Shown here: piece by piece, positions 7,780-17,749 of the stretch
Position numbering within the stretch: the first letter of the stretch is position 1
Layout of the letters: every line of letters starts with the position of its first letter
Assembly: GCA_009839585.1 (NCBI GenBank)
Contig: VXPI01000218.1
Coordinates: 1 to 21,966, forward strand
Source: Gammaproteobacteria bacterium
Lineage (GTDB): Bacteria; Pseudomonadota; Gammaproteobacteria; Arenicellales; Poriferihabitantaceae
Direction of reading: 5' to 3'
Length of the DNA stretch: 21,966 nucleotides
The notes under the pieces: model-generated
Told to the model about the DNA's origin: nothing
What the model saw: the letters and a program-made list of their open reading frames with translations, nothing else
The model's database searches: none
Made by a program: the position numbers and the translations under genes

Positions 7780-8963
7780 GAATATCCCCCCATGGCCCGC
7801 TGATCACAATGCCGGATATGCCGTTCGATTGCGAGCAACAGACCGATTCCGATCATTGAACTCAACATACTGCTCCCGCCGTAACTGATGAAGGGCAAGG
7901 TCAAGCCTGTGGTCGGCAACAGTCCGATATTGACGCCGACATGCACGATCGACTGAAATGAAATTTGAAATCCGATGCCAATGGCCAGAACAGAACAGAA
8001 CATGTCCCCTTCTTCTGCCCAGCACTTTTGTGCAAGCTGGAACGCTGTCCACATCAGGGCCACAAACAGAAGTATGATCGCAATAATCCCAACCGAACCC
8101 ATCTCCTCGCCGACAATCGCGATCAGAAAGTCATTCTCGTCAAAAGGCAGATAGAACAATTTCTGAATACTGTTACCCAGTCCGACTCCAAACCATTCTC
8201 CCCGGCCAATCGCAATCAGTGATTGAACTAGTTGATAACCGCTACCGGTAGCATCGTTGAACGGATCAAGGTAGTTGAACAATCTTTCCCTGCGGTAGTC
8301 GACAGCCAGAATCAATACCGCAACTGCAGCAATAGCCAACGAGCCGGTGTACAGAATATGCATTAGCCGGGCACCAGCCATGAAAAGCATTATGCTGACA
8401 GTCGCCCCGATTACCAGGACCATACCGAGATCCGGCTGGAGCAGCAGTAACAGGCACACCAGACCCAATACCAGAAAATACGGCTTCCAGATTCGCAAAG
8501 TATGGACTGCATGGCGATATCGCGAGAGATAGGCCGCAAAGAAGATGATGGTCAATATTTTGGTCAGTTCGGCAGGTTGAATCGTTGCTACGCCAATATT
8601 GATCCATCTGCGGCTACCGTTGATTTCGACCCCGACACCAGGTATCAAAACCAGCACCAGTAATACAACACCGATTCCCATGAGCCACTTGCAGTATCGC
8701 TGTATCCAGTGAATACTGACATGTGAGACGGCCCACATCACGAATACACTGACACCGATATGGGCCAAATGCCGCAGGAATTTCTGGTAATTCGGGGTCA
8801 GTGACGGATCCGAGCTGATTGCGGTTGCAGAGAACACCATAATCAGGCCAAACATCACCAGCATGGAGACAATGATGAACAATCGACTGTTTCCGATACC
8901 AAATGGTGTATCGGCCAAACCAGTCTCTTTCAAGTTCACTCTGAAGAATTTTCCGATATTCAT
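7776..8963 (-). CDS. ftsW: Septal peptidoglycan polymerase FtsW
   Basis: SEDS-family integral membrane glycosyltransferase that polymerises lipid II at the septum together with FtsI. The 395 residues contain about ten hydrophobic helices. The family signature region RLFNYLDPFND...GSGYQLVQSLIAIGRG...G..LG, followed by LPFDENDFLIAIVGEEMG, is well conserved. The C-terminal ...TGLTLPFISYGGSS segment is also typical. The ATG at 8961-8963 overlaps the murD stop by 4 nt, and its stop overlaps the murG start by 4 nt. It is chosen as FtsW rather than RodA because of the dcw position. Confidence 0.96.
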   Translation of the reverse strand: MNIGKFFRVNLKETGLADTPFGIGNSRLFIIVSMLVMFGLIMVFSATAISSDPSLTPNYQKFLRHLAHIGVSVFVMWAVSHVSIHWIQRYCKWLMGIGVVLLVLVLIPGVGVEINGSRRWINIGVATIQPAELTKILTIIFFAAYLSRYRHAVHTLRIWKPYFLVLGLVCLLLLLQPDLGMVLVIGATVSIMLFMAGARLMHILYTGSLAIAAVAVLILAVDYRRERLFNYLDPFNDATGSGYQLVQSLIAIGRGEWFGVGLGNSIQKLFYLPFDENDFLIAIVGEEMGSVGIIAIILLFVALMWTAFQLAQKCWAEEGDMFCSVLAIGIGFQISFQSIVHVGVNIGLLPTTGLTLPFISYGGSSMLSSMIGIGLLLAIERHIRHCDQRAMGGYS

Positions 8964-10273
8964 GACTGGACCCGTTTGGCAACAATTTCGGCAAAAGCCT
9001 CGCCTCGATGGATGTAGCTTTCAAACATGTCGTAGCTGGCACAGGCCGGGGAAAACAACACCACATCACCGGAATTTGCCAGCTTGACAGCCATGTCGAC
9101 GGCCTGCTCCAGGGAGAAGGCATTACTTCTTTCGGTATACTCGGAGAGTGCTGCATCTATCACTTCCGCGTCCTCACCAATCAGGATGACATGGCGAACC
9201 CTCTGCTCAATCAAGATCCCCAGATTCCTGAAATCAGCACCTTTGCCCTGCCCGCCGACAATCAGAATGATGGGCTTCTTGAAATTCATGATCGCAGCCC
9301 TGGTAGCACCGGGATTGGTTGCCTTGGAATCATTAATCCACTGGATGCCACGATACTCCCCCACCATCTGGCAACGATGTGGCAAACCTCTGAAGTTCCC
9401 TGCTGCCTGAATCACGGAGTTATCCAACTTCACTCCTGATGCATAAACCAGTGCCAACCCGGAAAGTACATTCAGGATATGGGAATCACCCTGAATGCTG
9501 AGCTGATCTTCACGAATCAGTTGCTGATTCCCATGAACAAGAATCCGCATGCCATCCTGTTCAAGGATGCCAAATTCACAGTCCTGATCCGTCGGTTGCA
9601 ATCCAAATCCAATTGGATTGAGGGTCCCAAGCGATGCCTTGTGCAGGAGATCGTCATCGCAATTGACAACAGATTGCTCTGCATTCCGGAAAATTCTCAG
9701 CTTGGCTTCCGTATAAGCCCGAATGGTCTTGTGACGATCCAGATGGTCTTCGCTGATATTGAGAATTACCGCTGCAACCAGATGCAGGGAATGCACGGTT
9801 TCCAACTGGAAGCTGGATAACTCAAGCACATAAAAATCAGGCCGCTCTTGTTCAAGCAAGTCCAGAGCCGGGGTGCCAAGATTCCCCCCCGCAATAACCC
9901 GCTGGCCAGCAGCAAGCAACATGTCGTGAACCAGCATGGTCACGGTTGACTTGCCGTTTGATCCGGTAATTCCGATCACCGGCGCCTCGACCGCCCTTGC
10001 GAAAAGCTCAATGTCACCCACCAGCTTGCTGGCCATTACTGATGCAGGCAATTCAATACCGGGGCTTGCGACAATTTCATCAAATTCCTCAAGGTTCTCA
10101 AGCGGAATCCGCCCGGTGACCAGATCGACATCGGGATAGTTTTCTTTCAACGAATTCAAATAAGGCGGTATCTCGCGCGTATCTGCAACAGTCAGCCTGA
10201 CTGGTTGCCGGGCAAGATGACGGATCACCGAATACCCGCTGATTCCAAGTCCGATAACCAGAATCGATTTCAT
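8960..10273 (-). CDS. murD: UDP-N-acetylmuramoylalanine--D-glutamate ligase MurD
   Basis: Adds D-glutamate to UDP-MurNAc-L-Ala with ATP. An N-terminal Rossmann segment (ILVIGLGISGYSVIRHLA, 4-21), the Mur-ligase P-loop GITGSNGKSTVT (101-112) and the ...WINDSKATNPGATRAA... segment identify MurD. I choose ATG at 10271-10273 (437 residues), which has AGGA four nt upstream and puts the Rossmann fold right at the N-terminus. An ATG ten codons upstream (10303), only 2 nt after the mraY stop, is a real alternative. A still longer in-frame extension to 10393 lies inside mraY and is unlikely. Confidence 0.94.
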   Translation of the reverse strand: MKSILVIGLGISGYSVIRHLARQPVRLTVADTREIPPYLNSLKENYPDVDLVTGRIPLENLEEFDEIVASPGIELPASVMASKLVGDIELFARAVEAPVIGITGSNGKSTVTMLVHDMLLAAGQRVIAGGNLGTPALDLLEQERPDFYVLELSSFQLETVHSLHLVAAVILNISEDHLDRHKTIRAYTEAKLRIFRNAEQSVVNCDDDLLHKASLGTLNPIGFGLQPTDQDCEFGILEQDGMRILVHGNQQLIREDQLSIQGDSHILNVLSGLALVYASGVKLDNSVIQAAGNFRGLPHRCQMVGEYRGIQWINDSKATNPGATRAAIMNFKKPIILIVGGQGKGADFRNLGILIEQRVRHVILIGEDAEVIDAALSEYTERSNAFSLEQAVDMAVKLANSGDVVLFSPACASYDMFESYIHRGEAFAEIVAKRVQS

Positions 10274-10305
10274 GGGTTCCTGATATTGTGAGAGGGTTGC
10301 CATAC

Positions 10306-11388
10306 CTATCGGATCTTCAGTGTGGCAAGTCCGATCAACATCAGGATCAGGCTGATTATCCAGAAGCGCACAATGACCCGCGGCTCGGGCCATCCCTTAA
10401 GTTCAAAGTGATGGTGCAAAGGCGCCATCTTGAATACCCTGCGACCCGTCATCTTGTAGGAGATAACCTGGATCATCACCGAGACCGTCTCGATTACGAA
10501 CACGCCTCCCATGATCAACAGGACGATCTCCTGGCGCACAATGACGGCAATCAGGCCAATCGCCGCACCCATGCTCAAGGCACCTACATCACCCAGAAAT
10601 ACCTGCGCGGGATAGGCATTGAACCAGAGAAACCCGAGACCGGCGCCAACCAGGGCCGAACAGAAAATGGCTACTTCACCAGCCCCCGGTATGTAGGGAA
10701 TGCCCAGATAAGCCGAAAAATTGAAATGCCCGGTTGCATAGGCAAAGATTGCCAATGCGCCAGAGACCATGACAACCGGCATGATGGCAAGTCCATCCAG
10801 GCCATCCGTGAGATTCACTGCATTGCTACTGCCGACAATCACCAGATAGGCAAGAACCAGATAACCCCAGCCCAGCGGTACAGCCACATTCTTGAAAAAC
10901 GGCAACAGTAGTTCTGTCTCTGCCGGAGTCGATGCACTCCAGTACAGAAACACAGCCGCCGACAAGCCTGCCACCGATTGAAGCAGGAATTTATTGCGGG
11001 CACTCAATCCCCTGGAGTTTTTTCGAGTCAGTTTCGAATAATCATCAATCCAGCCAATGATTCCGAACGAGATCGTGGTAAGGATCAGAATCCATATGAA
11101 ACGGTTATCCCAGCTTGCCCAGAGCAGAGTAGTAATGATCACCGCTCCAAGCACCAGAATCCCTCCCATAGTGGGTGTTCCTGCTTTTTGCAGATGGGTC
11201 TGGGGGCCATCGTCCCGGATGTTTTGCCCAATTCCGAAATGACCCAGTTTGCGGATCATGGTTGGCGCAAACACGAAAAACAGCAAAATACTGGTTAGAA
11301 CACCGCAGATACTGCGAAACGTCAGATACCGGAACACATTGAGGAATGTGTACTCCCGGGAAATATTCTCAAACAGCCAGGTCAGCAT
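10306..11388 (-). CDS. mraY: Phospho-MurNAc-pentapeptide translocase MraY
   Basis: Polytopic inner-membrane transferase that attaches phospho-MurNAc-pentapeptide to undecaprenyl phosphate, forming lipid I. At 360 residues it equals the E. coli protein. The Mg-binding and catalytic aspartates lie in GWIDDYSKL (Asp115, Asp116), the [10 protein letters not shown] motif (192-201) is present, and the HHHFE motif ([11 protein letters not shown]) is near residue 330. About ten hydrophobic helices are spread along the chain. The ATG at 11386-11388 overlaps the murF stop region by 7 nt. Confidence 0.98.
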   Translation of the reverse strand: MLTWLFENISREYTFLNVFRYLTFRSICGVLTSILLFFVFAPTMIRKLGHFGIGQNIRDDGPQTHLQKAGTPTMGGILVLGAVIITTLLWASWDNRFIWILILTTISFGIIGWIDDYSKLTRKNSRGLSARNKFLLQSVAGLSAAVFLYWSASTPAETELLLPFFKNVAVPLGWGYLVLAYLVIVGSSNAVNLTDGLDGLAIMPVVMVSGALAIFAYATGHFNFSAYLGIPYIPGAGEVAIFCSALVGAGLGFLWFNAYPAQVFLGDVGALSMGAAIGLIAVIVRQEIVLLIMGGVFVIETVSVMIQVISYKMTGRRVFKMAPLHHHFELKGWPEPRVIVRFWIISLILMLIGLATLKIR

Positions 11389-12770
11389 GATGCATCCTCC
11401 CGGGCTTCTGCGTGATCGACAATACCGGCCACGATGCTTTCCATTCTGGATGACCGGGAACCTTTGACCAGTACAGCCGTATTGTCATCAATCTGGTGGA
11501 TCAACTCGTCAATCAGCACGTCCGCATCCGAAGCGTGAACTGCGCCTTTTCCAAATCCCTCTACATAGGAAGCGGATAATTCAGACGCTTGTTGCCCTAG
11601 GCAATAGAACTGGTCAAGGTGCTTTTGCCTGGCATATGCGCCGACCTCGCGATGATATTCAGGGCCGGCATGCCCCAGTTCTGCCATTTCGCCGAGCACC
11701 AGAATTTTTTTGCCAGGATAATTGGCCAATACATCAATAGCGGCCATAATCGATCGCGGATTGGCATTGTAGCTGTCATCAAATAGCTCGGCCCCCTTGA
11801 TGCCCCTGACCCTGCGCAAGCGACCGGGTGCACCACTGGTATTCTCAAGCCCTTTTCGAATCGACTCCGGATCCGCACCCGCGGCATATGCAAGGGCCGC
11901 TGAAGCAGCCGCATTATGGATATTGTGGATGCCTGGCAGTGGCAGCACGATATGGATTGTTTGTTGCCCGATCACCAGGTCGAATTCCGATTGTTGCCAG
12001 TCAGGATTCGGGTTTTCAGAACGGATCATTGCTTCGCTTGCCAATCCAAAGGTCAGGATTTCGCCATCCGGCACACAGGTTTTGAAATGGCTTTGCCATT
12101 CGCCATGAAAAGGATCGTCGAGATTGATGATTGCAGTACCCCGTTTCCCCATGCCTGAGAAAATCTCCGACTTGGCTCTGGATATCTGCCTGACATCCCC
12201 CAGACCCTCGACATGCGCCGCTGAAACATTGTTGATCAGCGCAATGGTCGGTTGTGTCAACCGGGAGAGATAGTCAATCTCTCCCGGCCCGTTGGTGCCC
12301 ATCTCGATCACTGCAAATCGATGTGAGTCGTTCAGGCCGAGGAGTGTCAGCGGGACCCCCCACTGGTTATTGAAGCTTCTCTCGGGTGACAGGCATGCCC
12401 CGATTTCAGAAAGAATGGATGTGACCATCCGGGTGACTGTGGTTTTGCCGTTACTCCCGGTAATGGCCAGTACCGGAATACTGAAGCGCTCTCGCCAGCT
12501 CCTGGCCAGCATACCCAGAGACTGAGTGGTGTCAGCAACCCGGATTTGGGAAATAGGCACAGATTGCAGATTTGACACCATGGCTCCAGCAGCACCGGAA
12601 TCAGCACTCTTTCCGACGAAGTCATGACCATCATGTACCGCACCTGGAATCGCCACGAACAAGTCTCCCGGAGACAGGGACCTAGAATCGATACTGACCG
12701 AATTGAACGACGCTCCATTGCCATGCAATCTACCTCCCACAACAGCTGCTGCCTCAGACAAGGTCATCAT
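11382..12770 (-). CDS. murF: UDP-MurNAc-tripeptide--D-alanyl-D-alanine ligase MurF
   Basis: Adds the D-Ala-D-Ala dipeptide, completing UDP-MurNAc-pentapeptide. The 462 residues contain the N-terminal uridine-binding domain (SIDSR about 26-30), the P-loop [13 protein letters not shown] (103-115) and the central ...[12 protein letters not shown]... segment that is usual in MurF. The start is the first of two adjacent ATG codons (12768-12770), overlapping the murE stop by 4 nt. Its dipeptide substrate requires a Ddl ligase, which is not encoded in this cluster and must come from elsewhere in the genome. Confidence 0.97.
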   Translation of the reverse strand: MMTLSEAAAVVGGRLHGNGASFNSVSIDSRSLSPGDLFVAIPGAVHDGHDFVGKSADSGAAGAMVSNLQSVPISQIRVADTTQSLGMLARSWRERFSIPVLAITGSNGKTTVTRMVTSILSEIGACLSPERSFNNQWGVPLTLLGLNDSHRFAVIEMGTNGPGEIDYLSRLTQPTIALINNVSAAHVEGLGDVRQISRAKSEIFSGMGKRGTAIINLDDPFHGEWQSHFKTCVPDGEILTFGLASEAMIRSENPNPDWQQSEFDLVIGQQTIHIVLPLPGIHNIHNAAASAALAYAAGADPESIRKGLENTSGAPGRLRRVRGIKGAELFDDSYNANPRSIMAAIDVLANYPGKKILVLGEMAELGHAGPEYHREVGAYARQKHLDQFYCLGQQASELSASYVEGFGKGAVHASDADVLIDELIHQIDDNTAVLVKGSRSSRMESIVAGIVDHAEAREDASC

Positions 12771-14287
12771 GTACCTGCCTCCTGCAGTTGTTCCCTGACC
12801 CAGCTTGAATCGTTAAACTCCCGCTCTGTGTTTCCAGTCACTTGGGAGTTTTCATGACCTTTACCGGCAATCAGGACCAGATCACTTTGCGTGGACATTT
12901 CGATTGCAATCTGGATTGCCTTGCCTCGGTCCAGGCATATTTCTGGCGAAGACCGCATACCGCTTACGATACCCTCAATAATCTTTTCGGGCGTTTCCCG
13001 GCGCGGATTATCGTTGGTTAGAATCACATGATCGGCATACTCTTCAGCAATCGCCCCCATAAAAGGACGCTTGTCGGTATCGCGCTCGCCCCCACAGCCA
13101 AACACTGCAACCAGTTTGCCCTTGCATAATTCCCTTAATGAGCTAAGTGCATGCTTCAGGGCATCCGGAGTATGCGCATAATCCACGACTACGCTTGGCC
13201 ATCTGTCTCCACCTTGCAACAACTCCATACGACCGGGCGGTGGCTGGATGTCACGAATAGCGGCAACGATCTGTCTTGTTGACATGCCGAACGCCTGCAA
13301 GGCACCAATGGTAGCCAGCAGATTCAATATATTGAACCGTCCAATCAGTTTTGATTCAAACCGGGTGGACACTCCTTCAAGATCAAGATCGAAAACAGTC
13401 CCGTGTGCACCGAGTCCAAATGAGGTTGGACAAAGACCGGCATCCGGATTGAATCCGTAAGTAAAGCATCGAGCCCGGGTTTCGGCGCGGCAGTAGTCAA
13501 CAATTTCCCGACCGAAGGCATCGTCTGTATTGACTACCATGGCCAGCATGCCCGGATACTCGAATAGCCTGTGCTTGGCCTGACCGTAGCGCTCAATAGT
13601 CCCGTGATAGTCGAGATGATCGTGACTCAAATTGGTGAAAATCCCGATTTCAAAGTTCACTCCATTTACCCGGCCCTGATCAAGACCATGTGAGGAAACT
13701 TCCATACTCAACGCCGGAATTCTGGCTTGCACAATTTCAGAGAGCATGCTGTGCAAGCGGATACTGTCCGATGTGGTCAGACTTGCGTGCTTGAGATTGC
13801 CGACCCTGCCGGTGCCGATGGTACCGAGATAGGCACAGGGAATGCCCAGATAATCCAGGGCCTGAGCGATCAGGTAGGCAACCGTGGTTTTTCCATTGGT
13901 TCCAGTTACGCCGAGCACCCGAATCTTCCTTGCCGGATGATCATAATATCGTGATGCGATGGCACCTAATACATCCCGTAACCCTTCAATTGCCAGAACA
14001 GGGGTCTTTCTTCCTTGATTTCCTCTGGGTTTGGTTCCGGTTTTCTCATAGACAACAGCTGCGGCCTGACGCTCAAGGGCGTGATCAATATAGTTCCGTC
14101 CGTCTTCCTGGGTGCCAGGCATGGCAAAAAACACATCCCCGTATTCAACATCCCGACTATTGATGGCAAGTCTGCGGATCGGCCGGTCCTCATCTGGAGA
14201 GACCTCGGCATAGCCATCAAGCAGTTTGCCCAGGGACATGTCCTGTTGTGCATCCAGTGTATGGGCAGGCTCCTTCAACGAGATCAT
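12767..14287 (-). CDS. murE: UDP-MurNAc-tripeptide synthetase MurE (meso-DAP adding)
   Basis: Adds the third amino acid to UDP-MurNAc-L-Ala-D-Glu. The 506 residues hold the uridine-binding domain (INSRDVEYGDVFFAMPG, about 42-58), the P-loop GVTGTNGKTTV (126-136) and the conserved DYAHTPDAL (369-377). The specificity motif DNPR (426-429) marks meso-diaminopimelate rather than lysine as the substrate, so the wall is of Gram-negative DAP type. The ATG at 14285-14287 overlaps the ftsI stop by 4 nt. Confidence 0.97.
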   Translation of the reverse strand: MISLKEPAHTLDAQQDMSLGKLLDGYAEVSPDEDRPIRRLAINSRDVEYGDVFFAMPGTQEDGRNYIDHALERQAAAVVYEKTGTKPRGNQGRKTPVLAIEGLRDVLGAIASRYYDHPARKIRVLGVTGTNGKTTVAYLIAQALDYLGIPCAYLGTIGTGRVGNLKHASLTTSDSIRLHSMLSEIVQARIPALSMEVSSHGLDQGRVNGVNFEIGIFTNLSHDHLDYHGTIERYGQAKHRLFEYPGMLAMVVNTDDAFGREIVDYCRAETRARCFTYGFNPDAGLCPTSFGLGAHGTVFDLDLEGVSTRFESKLIGRFNILNLLATIGALQAFGMSTRQIVAAIRDIQPPPGRMELLQGGDRWPSVVVDYAHTPDALKHALSSLRELCKGKLVAVFGCGGERDTDKRPFMGAIAEEYADHVILTNDNPRRETPEKIIEGIVSGMRSSPEICLDRGKAIQIAIEMSTQSDLVLIAGKGHENSQVTGNTEREFNDSSWVREQLQEAGT

Positions 14288-15999
14288 CCCACACCTCCTC
14301 TGGACGGGGTGGCATCCGTAACCAGCGTTTCAAGCTTATCCGGGCGAACATCGTAAATCCGCATCACATCCTCCATCAGTCTGGAGAAGACCGGTGCAGC
14401 GACAGCACCGCCGAAATATTGTTTTGAACGAGGCTCGTCAATGACTACCACTCCCACGAACTGTGGGTTTGAAATTGGCCCAAACCCGGCGAAAAGGGAA
14501 AGGTAATCCTTGTTCTTGTAGCTCCCGTTAACCAGCTTATGGGTGGTTCCGGTTTTGCCGCCAACGCCATAACCCGAGATTTGTGCCCTGGAAGCCGTAC
14601 CCTGCCGGGTGGCTACCTTGCGCAGCATTTGACGAATCTGAAGCGCAGTTTCGGAACTGTAGACACGCTCTCCACTAGCCGTATACCCTGCGGGTTTCGG
14701 TTTGATCGTTACCGGCAGCAAAATTCCGTCTGTAGCGAATACCGTATATGCTCGTGCGATCTGCAACGCTGTTGCACTAAAGCCATATCCAAAAGACATG
14801 GTTGCATGTTCGATTGGTCGCTTGCGTACTGGAAGAACTCCCGAGGATTCACCCGGCAGGTCGGTGGCCGGATCTCCAAAACCAACTCGTTTCAAGGTAC
14901 GGTGTAATTTTGCGAAAGGCTCTTCCAGTGCCAGTTTGACGGTCCCGACATTGCTGGATTTTGCAATGATGTCGGTGACTGCCAGTTCCCCGTAGTTGCG
15001 AACATCACTGATTCGGTTGCGACCTACGTACATTTGACCAGGATGGGTATCGACCACGGTATCGGGCGTGACACGGCCTTCTTCAAGGAGCATCGCGATA
15101 GTGAATGGCTTGGTCAGTGAGCCGGGTTCAATTGCATCGGTGACAACCCGATTGCGGAGTACTCCATGCGTAACAGTAGTGCGGTCATTGGGGTTGAACT
15201 GGGGTGCATTGACCATTGAAATAATCTCTCCGCTAGGCACCTTGATCAGGACAATGCCTCCCCCTGCTGCCTTGTGGGTTCTAACCGCTTCTTCCAGATA
15301 TCGAGTGGCCAGGGTCTGAATACGCTGATCTATGCTGATTTGAATATCTGCGCCATGACGAACCGAACGTGGATTGTCAATGGCTTCAACATAACGACCG
15401 ATTCTGTCCTTGAGGACGCGTTGACCACCTTCCTCTCCGGTCAACAGGTCATCGTATTTGAGTTCCAGCCCTTCCTGCCCAGTATCCCTGGTATCGGTCA
15501 AGCCGATCAGTTGGGCACCAATGGGACCACCCGGAAAGAACCGTTGGTATTCGCGCCTGACCTCAAGCCCTGGCACACCTAGATCAATAGCCTTTTGTGC
15601 ACGCTCCGGGGAAATTCTCTTTAGGACATACATAAATCGGGATTCGCTGTACTGGTCACAACGTGTATTCATCAACTGCATATCAACGCCTACACTGTTC
15701 GCGAGTTCTTCCCACCGGTCCCGACTCTTGCAGAACACCTGTGGATTGGCTGCGAGTGAGTCAACCGGGGTACTGGTTGACAGAATCTGGCCATTGCGGT
15801 CCAGAATGTTGCCACGTTGTGCTGAAAACTTGAGAACTCTCTCGAACCGGTTTTCACCCTCGCTCACTAGTTGCTCATGCATTGCGGTTTGCAGGTAGGC
15901 GATTCGAGCAACCAGTGCAATGAACAGCCCGAATACAACCGCCAGTACGAATTGCATCCTGCCTGAAACTACCCTGAATAAATTCTGATTGTGGCGCAT
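14284..15999 (-). CDS. ftsI: Septal peptidoglycan transpeptidase FtsI (PBP3)
   Basis: Class B penicillin-binding protein that cross-links septal peptidoglycan with FtsW as partner. From ATG at 15997-15999 it has 571 residues: a short cytoplasmic tail, one membrane anchor (about 16-36), a pedestal domain and a transpeptidase domain. The three active-site motifs are SLTK (294-297), SSN (348-350) and KTGT (482-485). A TTG 12 codons upstream (16035) would extend the protein into ftsL, but it is a rare start codon with no clear ribosome site, so I prefer the ATG, which lies 10 nt after ftsL. Its stop overlaps murE by 4 nt. Confidence 0.96.
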   Translation of the reverse strand: MRHNQNLFRVVSGRMQFVLAVVFGLFIALVARIAYLQTAMHEQLVSEGENRFERVLKFSAQRGNILDRNGQILSTSTPVDSLAANPQVFCKSRDRWEELANSVGVDMQLMNTRCDQYSESRFMYVLKRISPERAQKAIDLGVPGLEVRREYQRFFPGGPIGAQLIGLTDTRDTGQEGLELKYDDLLTGEEGGQRVLKDRIGRYVEAIDNPRSVRHGADIQISIDQRIQTLATRYLEEAVRTHKAAGGGIVLIKVPSGEIISMVNAPQFNPNDRTTVTHGVLRNRVVTDAIEPGSLTKPFTIAMLLEEGRVTPDTVVDTHPGQMYVGRNRISDVRNYGELAVTDIIAKSSNVGTVKLALEEPFAKLHRTLKRVGFGDPATDLPGESSGVLPVRKRPIEHATMSFGYGFSATALQIARAYTVFATDGILLPVTIKPKPAGYTASGERVYSSETALQIRQMLRKVATRQGTASRAQISGYGVGGKTGTTHKLVNGSYKNKDYLSLFAGFGPISNPQFVGVVVIDEPRSKQYFGGAVAAPVFSRLMEDVMRIYDVRPDKLETLVTDATPSRGGVG

Positions 16000-16009
16000 G
16001 CTCTGGGTC

Positions 16010-16300
16010 TCAATCCGGTGATTTCTTGAGGGCAATCAACACGATTTCCTCGGGGTCCGGCTGAGACATTCCCAATCTCTCTGTAGCATCCTTTTTGATA
16101 TTGTCAATCCGACTGGTAGTCGTCCAGGTCGCCTTCTCCAACAGCAATCGCCCCCAGTCCATTTGATAGCGATCATGTTGTTCGCGGGTCTGGTAAAACT
16201 GGTCAAACACGATGCGATGTTGATGACGGACGGTCATCACTACAAGTGCGCTAGCTACCACCAGTGCAAGGAGTATCCACATGGTAGTTACCGATCTCAT
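16010..16300 (-). CDS. ftsL: Cell division protein FtsL
   Basis: Small bitopic membrane protein that forms a coiled-coil complex with FtsB and FtsQ and activates FtsW/FtsI. The 96 residues show a membrane helix (about 6-25) followed by a charged periplasmic helix with the Y-Q-x-x-W-G-R-L-L-L-E segment (45-55) common in proteobacterial FtsL. A short tail ends near LGMSQPDPEEIVLI, also usual in the family. The ATG at 16298-16300 is preceded by AGGA at a 7-nt spacing, 10 nt after rsmH. Sequence conservation in FtsL is low, so the call rests on topology, these segments and position between rsmH and ftsI. Confidence 0.94.
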   Translation of the reverse strand: MRSVTTMWILLALVVASALVVMTVRHQHRIVFDQFYQTREQHDRYQMDWGRLLLEKATWTTTSRIDNIKKDATERLGMSQPDPEEIVLIALKKSPD

Positions 16301-16310
16301 CGTTCAGTCC

Positions 16311-17243
16311 TCATGCAACTTTTTGGGCAGCCCGAAATACAGCACTTCGCGATCTTGGGTTCTTCTGGATCTCCTCAGTACCCGGCTTGAGTGGTTTGCC
16401 AATCTGCCGTAGTCGCGGATGCATCATCTCGCTAGGTACAGGAACTTCCGGAGGATAGTGATCACCGCGCGATTGATTGCGGATAAACCGCTTGACGATG
16501 CGGTCTTCAATCGAGTGAAAGCTGATTGCTGCCAGCCTCCCTCCCGGTGCCAATCCCTCAAGCGCCTGCTCAAGACCCTGTTCAATCTCTGACAGTTCGT
16601 CATTGACAGCGATACGAATCGCCTGAAAGGTGCGGGTTGCGGGATGCTTGTGTTTGTCCTTGAATGGCTGGGCGGCGACGACCAACTGCTCTAGATCGCG
16701 AGTGGTCTGAATGGCGCCATTTGACAAGGCCTGCTTGATGGATGCCGCAATTGCCCATGAGAACCGCTCTTCACCATATTCCCGGAGTACTTGCGCCAGC
16801 TTTTTTTCGGGTATACCCATCATCCACTCGAGAGCGGTCGGACCTGATGAATTGTCCATACGCATGTCCAGCGGACCATCATGGTTAAAACTGAATCCTC
16901 GATCATGACTATCCAGTTGGGGTGAAGAGACACCAAAGTCAAAAATGATGGCATCGATTTTTCCAAACAGGCCCAGTACCTTTAACTCTTTGCCCAGCCT
17001 CGAGAAAGGAGCATGCACAATATCGACTCCTTGTGTGACTTGCCAGACTGACCGGGCATGGACGATTGCTTCGGGATCCCGATCGATCAGAACCATCCGG
17101 GCATCCGATGGAAGTCTTCCGTAAATGGCTGTGGCATGCCCACCCCGACCATAGGTTGCATCAACGACTGTCTGGCACTGCTCCGGCTGGACGATGTTGA
17201 GCAGTTCTTCGATCATGACCGGAATGTGTTGGGAGTAGGTCAT
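16311..17243 (-). CDS. rsmH: 16S rRNA (cytosine-1402 N4)-methyltransferase RsmH
   Basis: Methylates N4 of C1402 in the ribosomal P site, using S-adenosylmethionine (older name mraW). From ATG at 17241-17243 it has 310 residues, the usual length. HIPVMIEELL (6-15) is the standard N-terminus, VDATYGRGGHA (27-37) is the SAM-binding loop, and the FGVSSPQLD, GFSF and ISFHSIEDRIVKRF segments are conserved. An open frame extends 55 codons further upstream, but that part overlaps mraZ and does not resemble the family. A GTG one codon upstream is also possible. It lies 10 nt after mraZ. Confidence 0.97.
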   Translation of the reverse strand: MTYSQHIPVMIEELLNIVQPEQCQTVVDATYGRGGHATAIYGRLPSDARMVLIDRDPEAIVHARSVWQVTQGVDIVHAPFSRLGKELKVLGLFGKIDAIIFDFGVSSPQLDSHDRGFSFNHDGPLDMRMDNSSGPTALEWMMGIPEKKLAQVLREYGEERFSWAIAASIKQALSNGAIQTTRDLEQLVVAAQPFKDKHKHPATRTFQAIRIAVNDELSEIEQGLEQALEGLAPGGRLAAISFHSIEDRIVKRFIRNQSRGDHYPPEVPVPSEMMHPRLRQIGKPLKPGTEEIQKNPRSRSAVFRAAQKVA

Positions 17244-17253
17244 CACATGCTGA

Positions 17254-17712
17254 TCAAATTGATAATTGTTCCATTTCCAGGGTGATTGCGGATGGATCAA
17301 GAGGTTCTTCCAGCCATTCTGCCTGCTTGGTGATCCACTGCTCCTTGCTCCAGATCTCGAACTTGTTGCCTTGCCCGATGATAAATGCGGTTTTGTCCAT
17401 GCCCGCAAACTCCCTTAGGTGGGCCGGTAGAAGAATTCTTCCATTACTGTCCATGTCAACATCGTTGGCATGTCCAACCACAAACCGTTTCAACTTTTGA
17501 TGTTCGGGATTGAAGCTCGGTAATTCAACGATTTTGCGCTCGACTTTCACCCACTCATCGATGGTATAGAGCCAAAGACATCGCTCTTTGGTATTGTTCA
17601 GGGTGATCACCATACTGCCGTTACAGGCAGACAGAATCACTTCGCGATACCGAGCCGGTATGGCCAATCTTCCCTTGCTATCAAGCGCTACTGATGATGA
17701 ACCGCGAAACAT
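17254..17712 (-). CDS. mraZ: Transcriptional regulator MraZ
   Basis: DNA-binding regulator at the head of the dcw cluster; in E. coli it represses its own promoter by binding repeats in the leader. The 152 residues carry two SpoVT/AbrB-like halves, around DSKGRLAIPARYRE (11-24) and DSNGRILLPAHLREFAG (about 88-104), as expected for the family. The ATG at 17710-17712 has AGGG four nt upstream. Two perfect and two degenerate MraZ boxes lie 38-71 nt upstream of the start, so autoregulation is likely. Confidence 0.97.
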   Translation of the reverse strand: MFRGSSSVALDSKGRLAIPARYREVILSACNGSMVITLNNTKERCLWLYTIDEWVKVERKIVELPSFNPEHQKLKRFVVGHANDVDMDSNGRILLPAHLREFAGMDKTAFIIGQGNKFEIWSKEQWITKQAEWLEEPLDPSAITLEMEQLSI

Positions 17713-17749
17713 AAGACCCTGATAATCCGAGTGGAGCTAACATATTTAA

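Noticed and set aside
10288..10911. 207-codon plus-strand frame inside mraY
   Set aside because: Long, but fully antisense to the conserved MraY coding sequence. Its Gln/His/Asp-rich translation is a codon-usage artefact.
16010..16035. TTG start for ftsI overlapping ftsL
   Set aside because: It is a rare start codon without a visible ribosome site. The ATG at 15999 gives a normal FtsI N-terminus and the same 10-nt gap as the preceding junctions.
17244..17408. N-terminal extension of rsmH into mraZ
   Set aside because: The 55 extra residues are Ser/Arg/Lys-rich, unlike RsmH, and lie out of frame over the conserved MraZ C-terminus.
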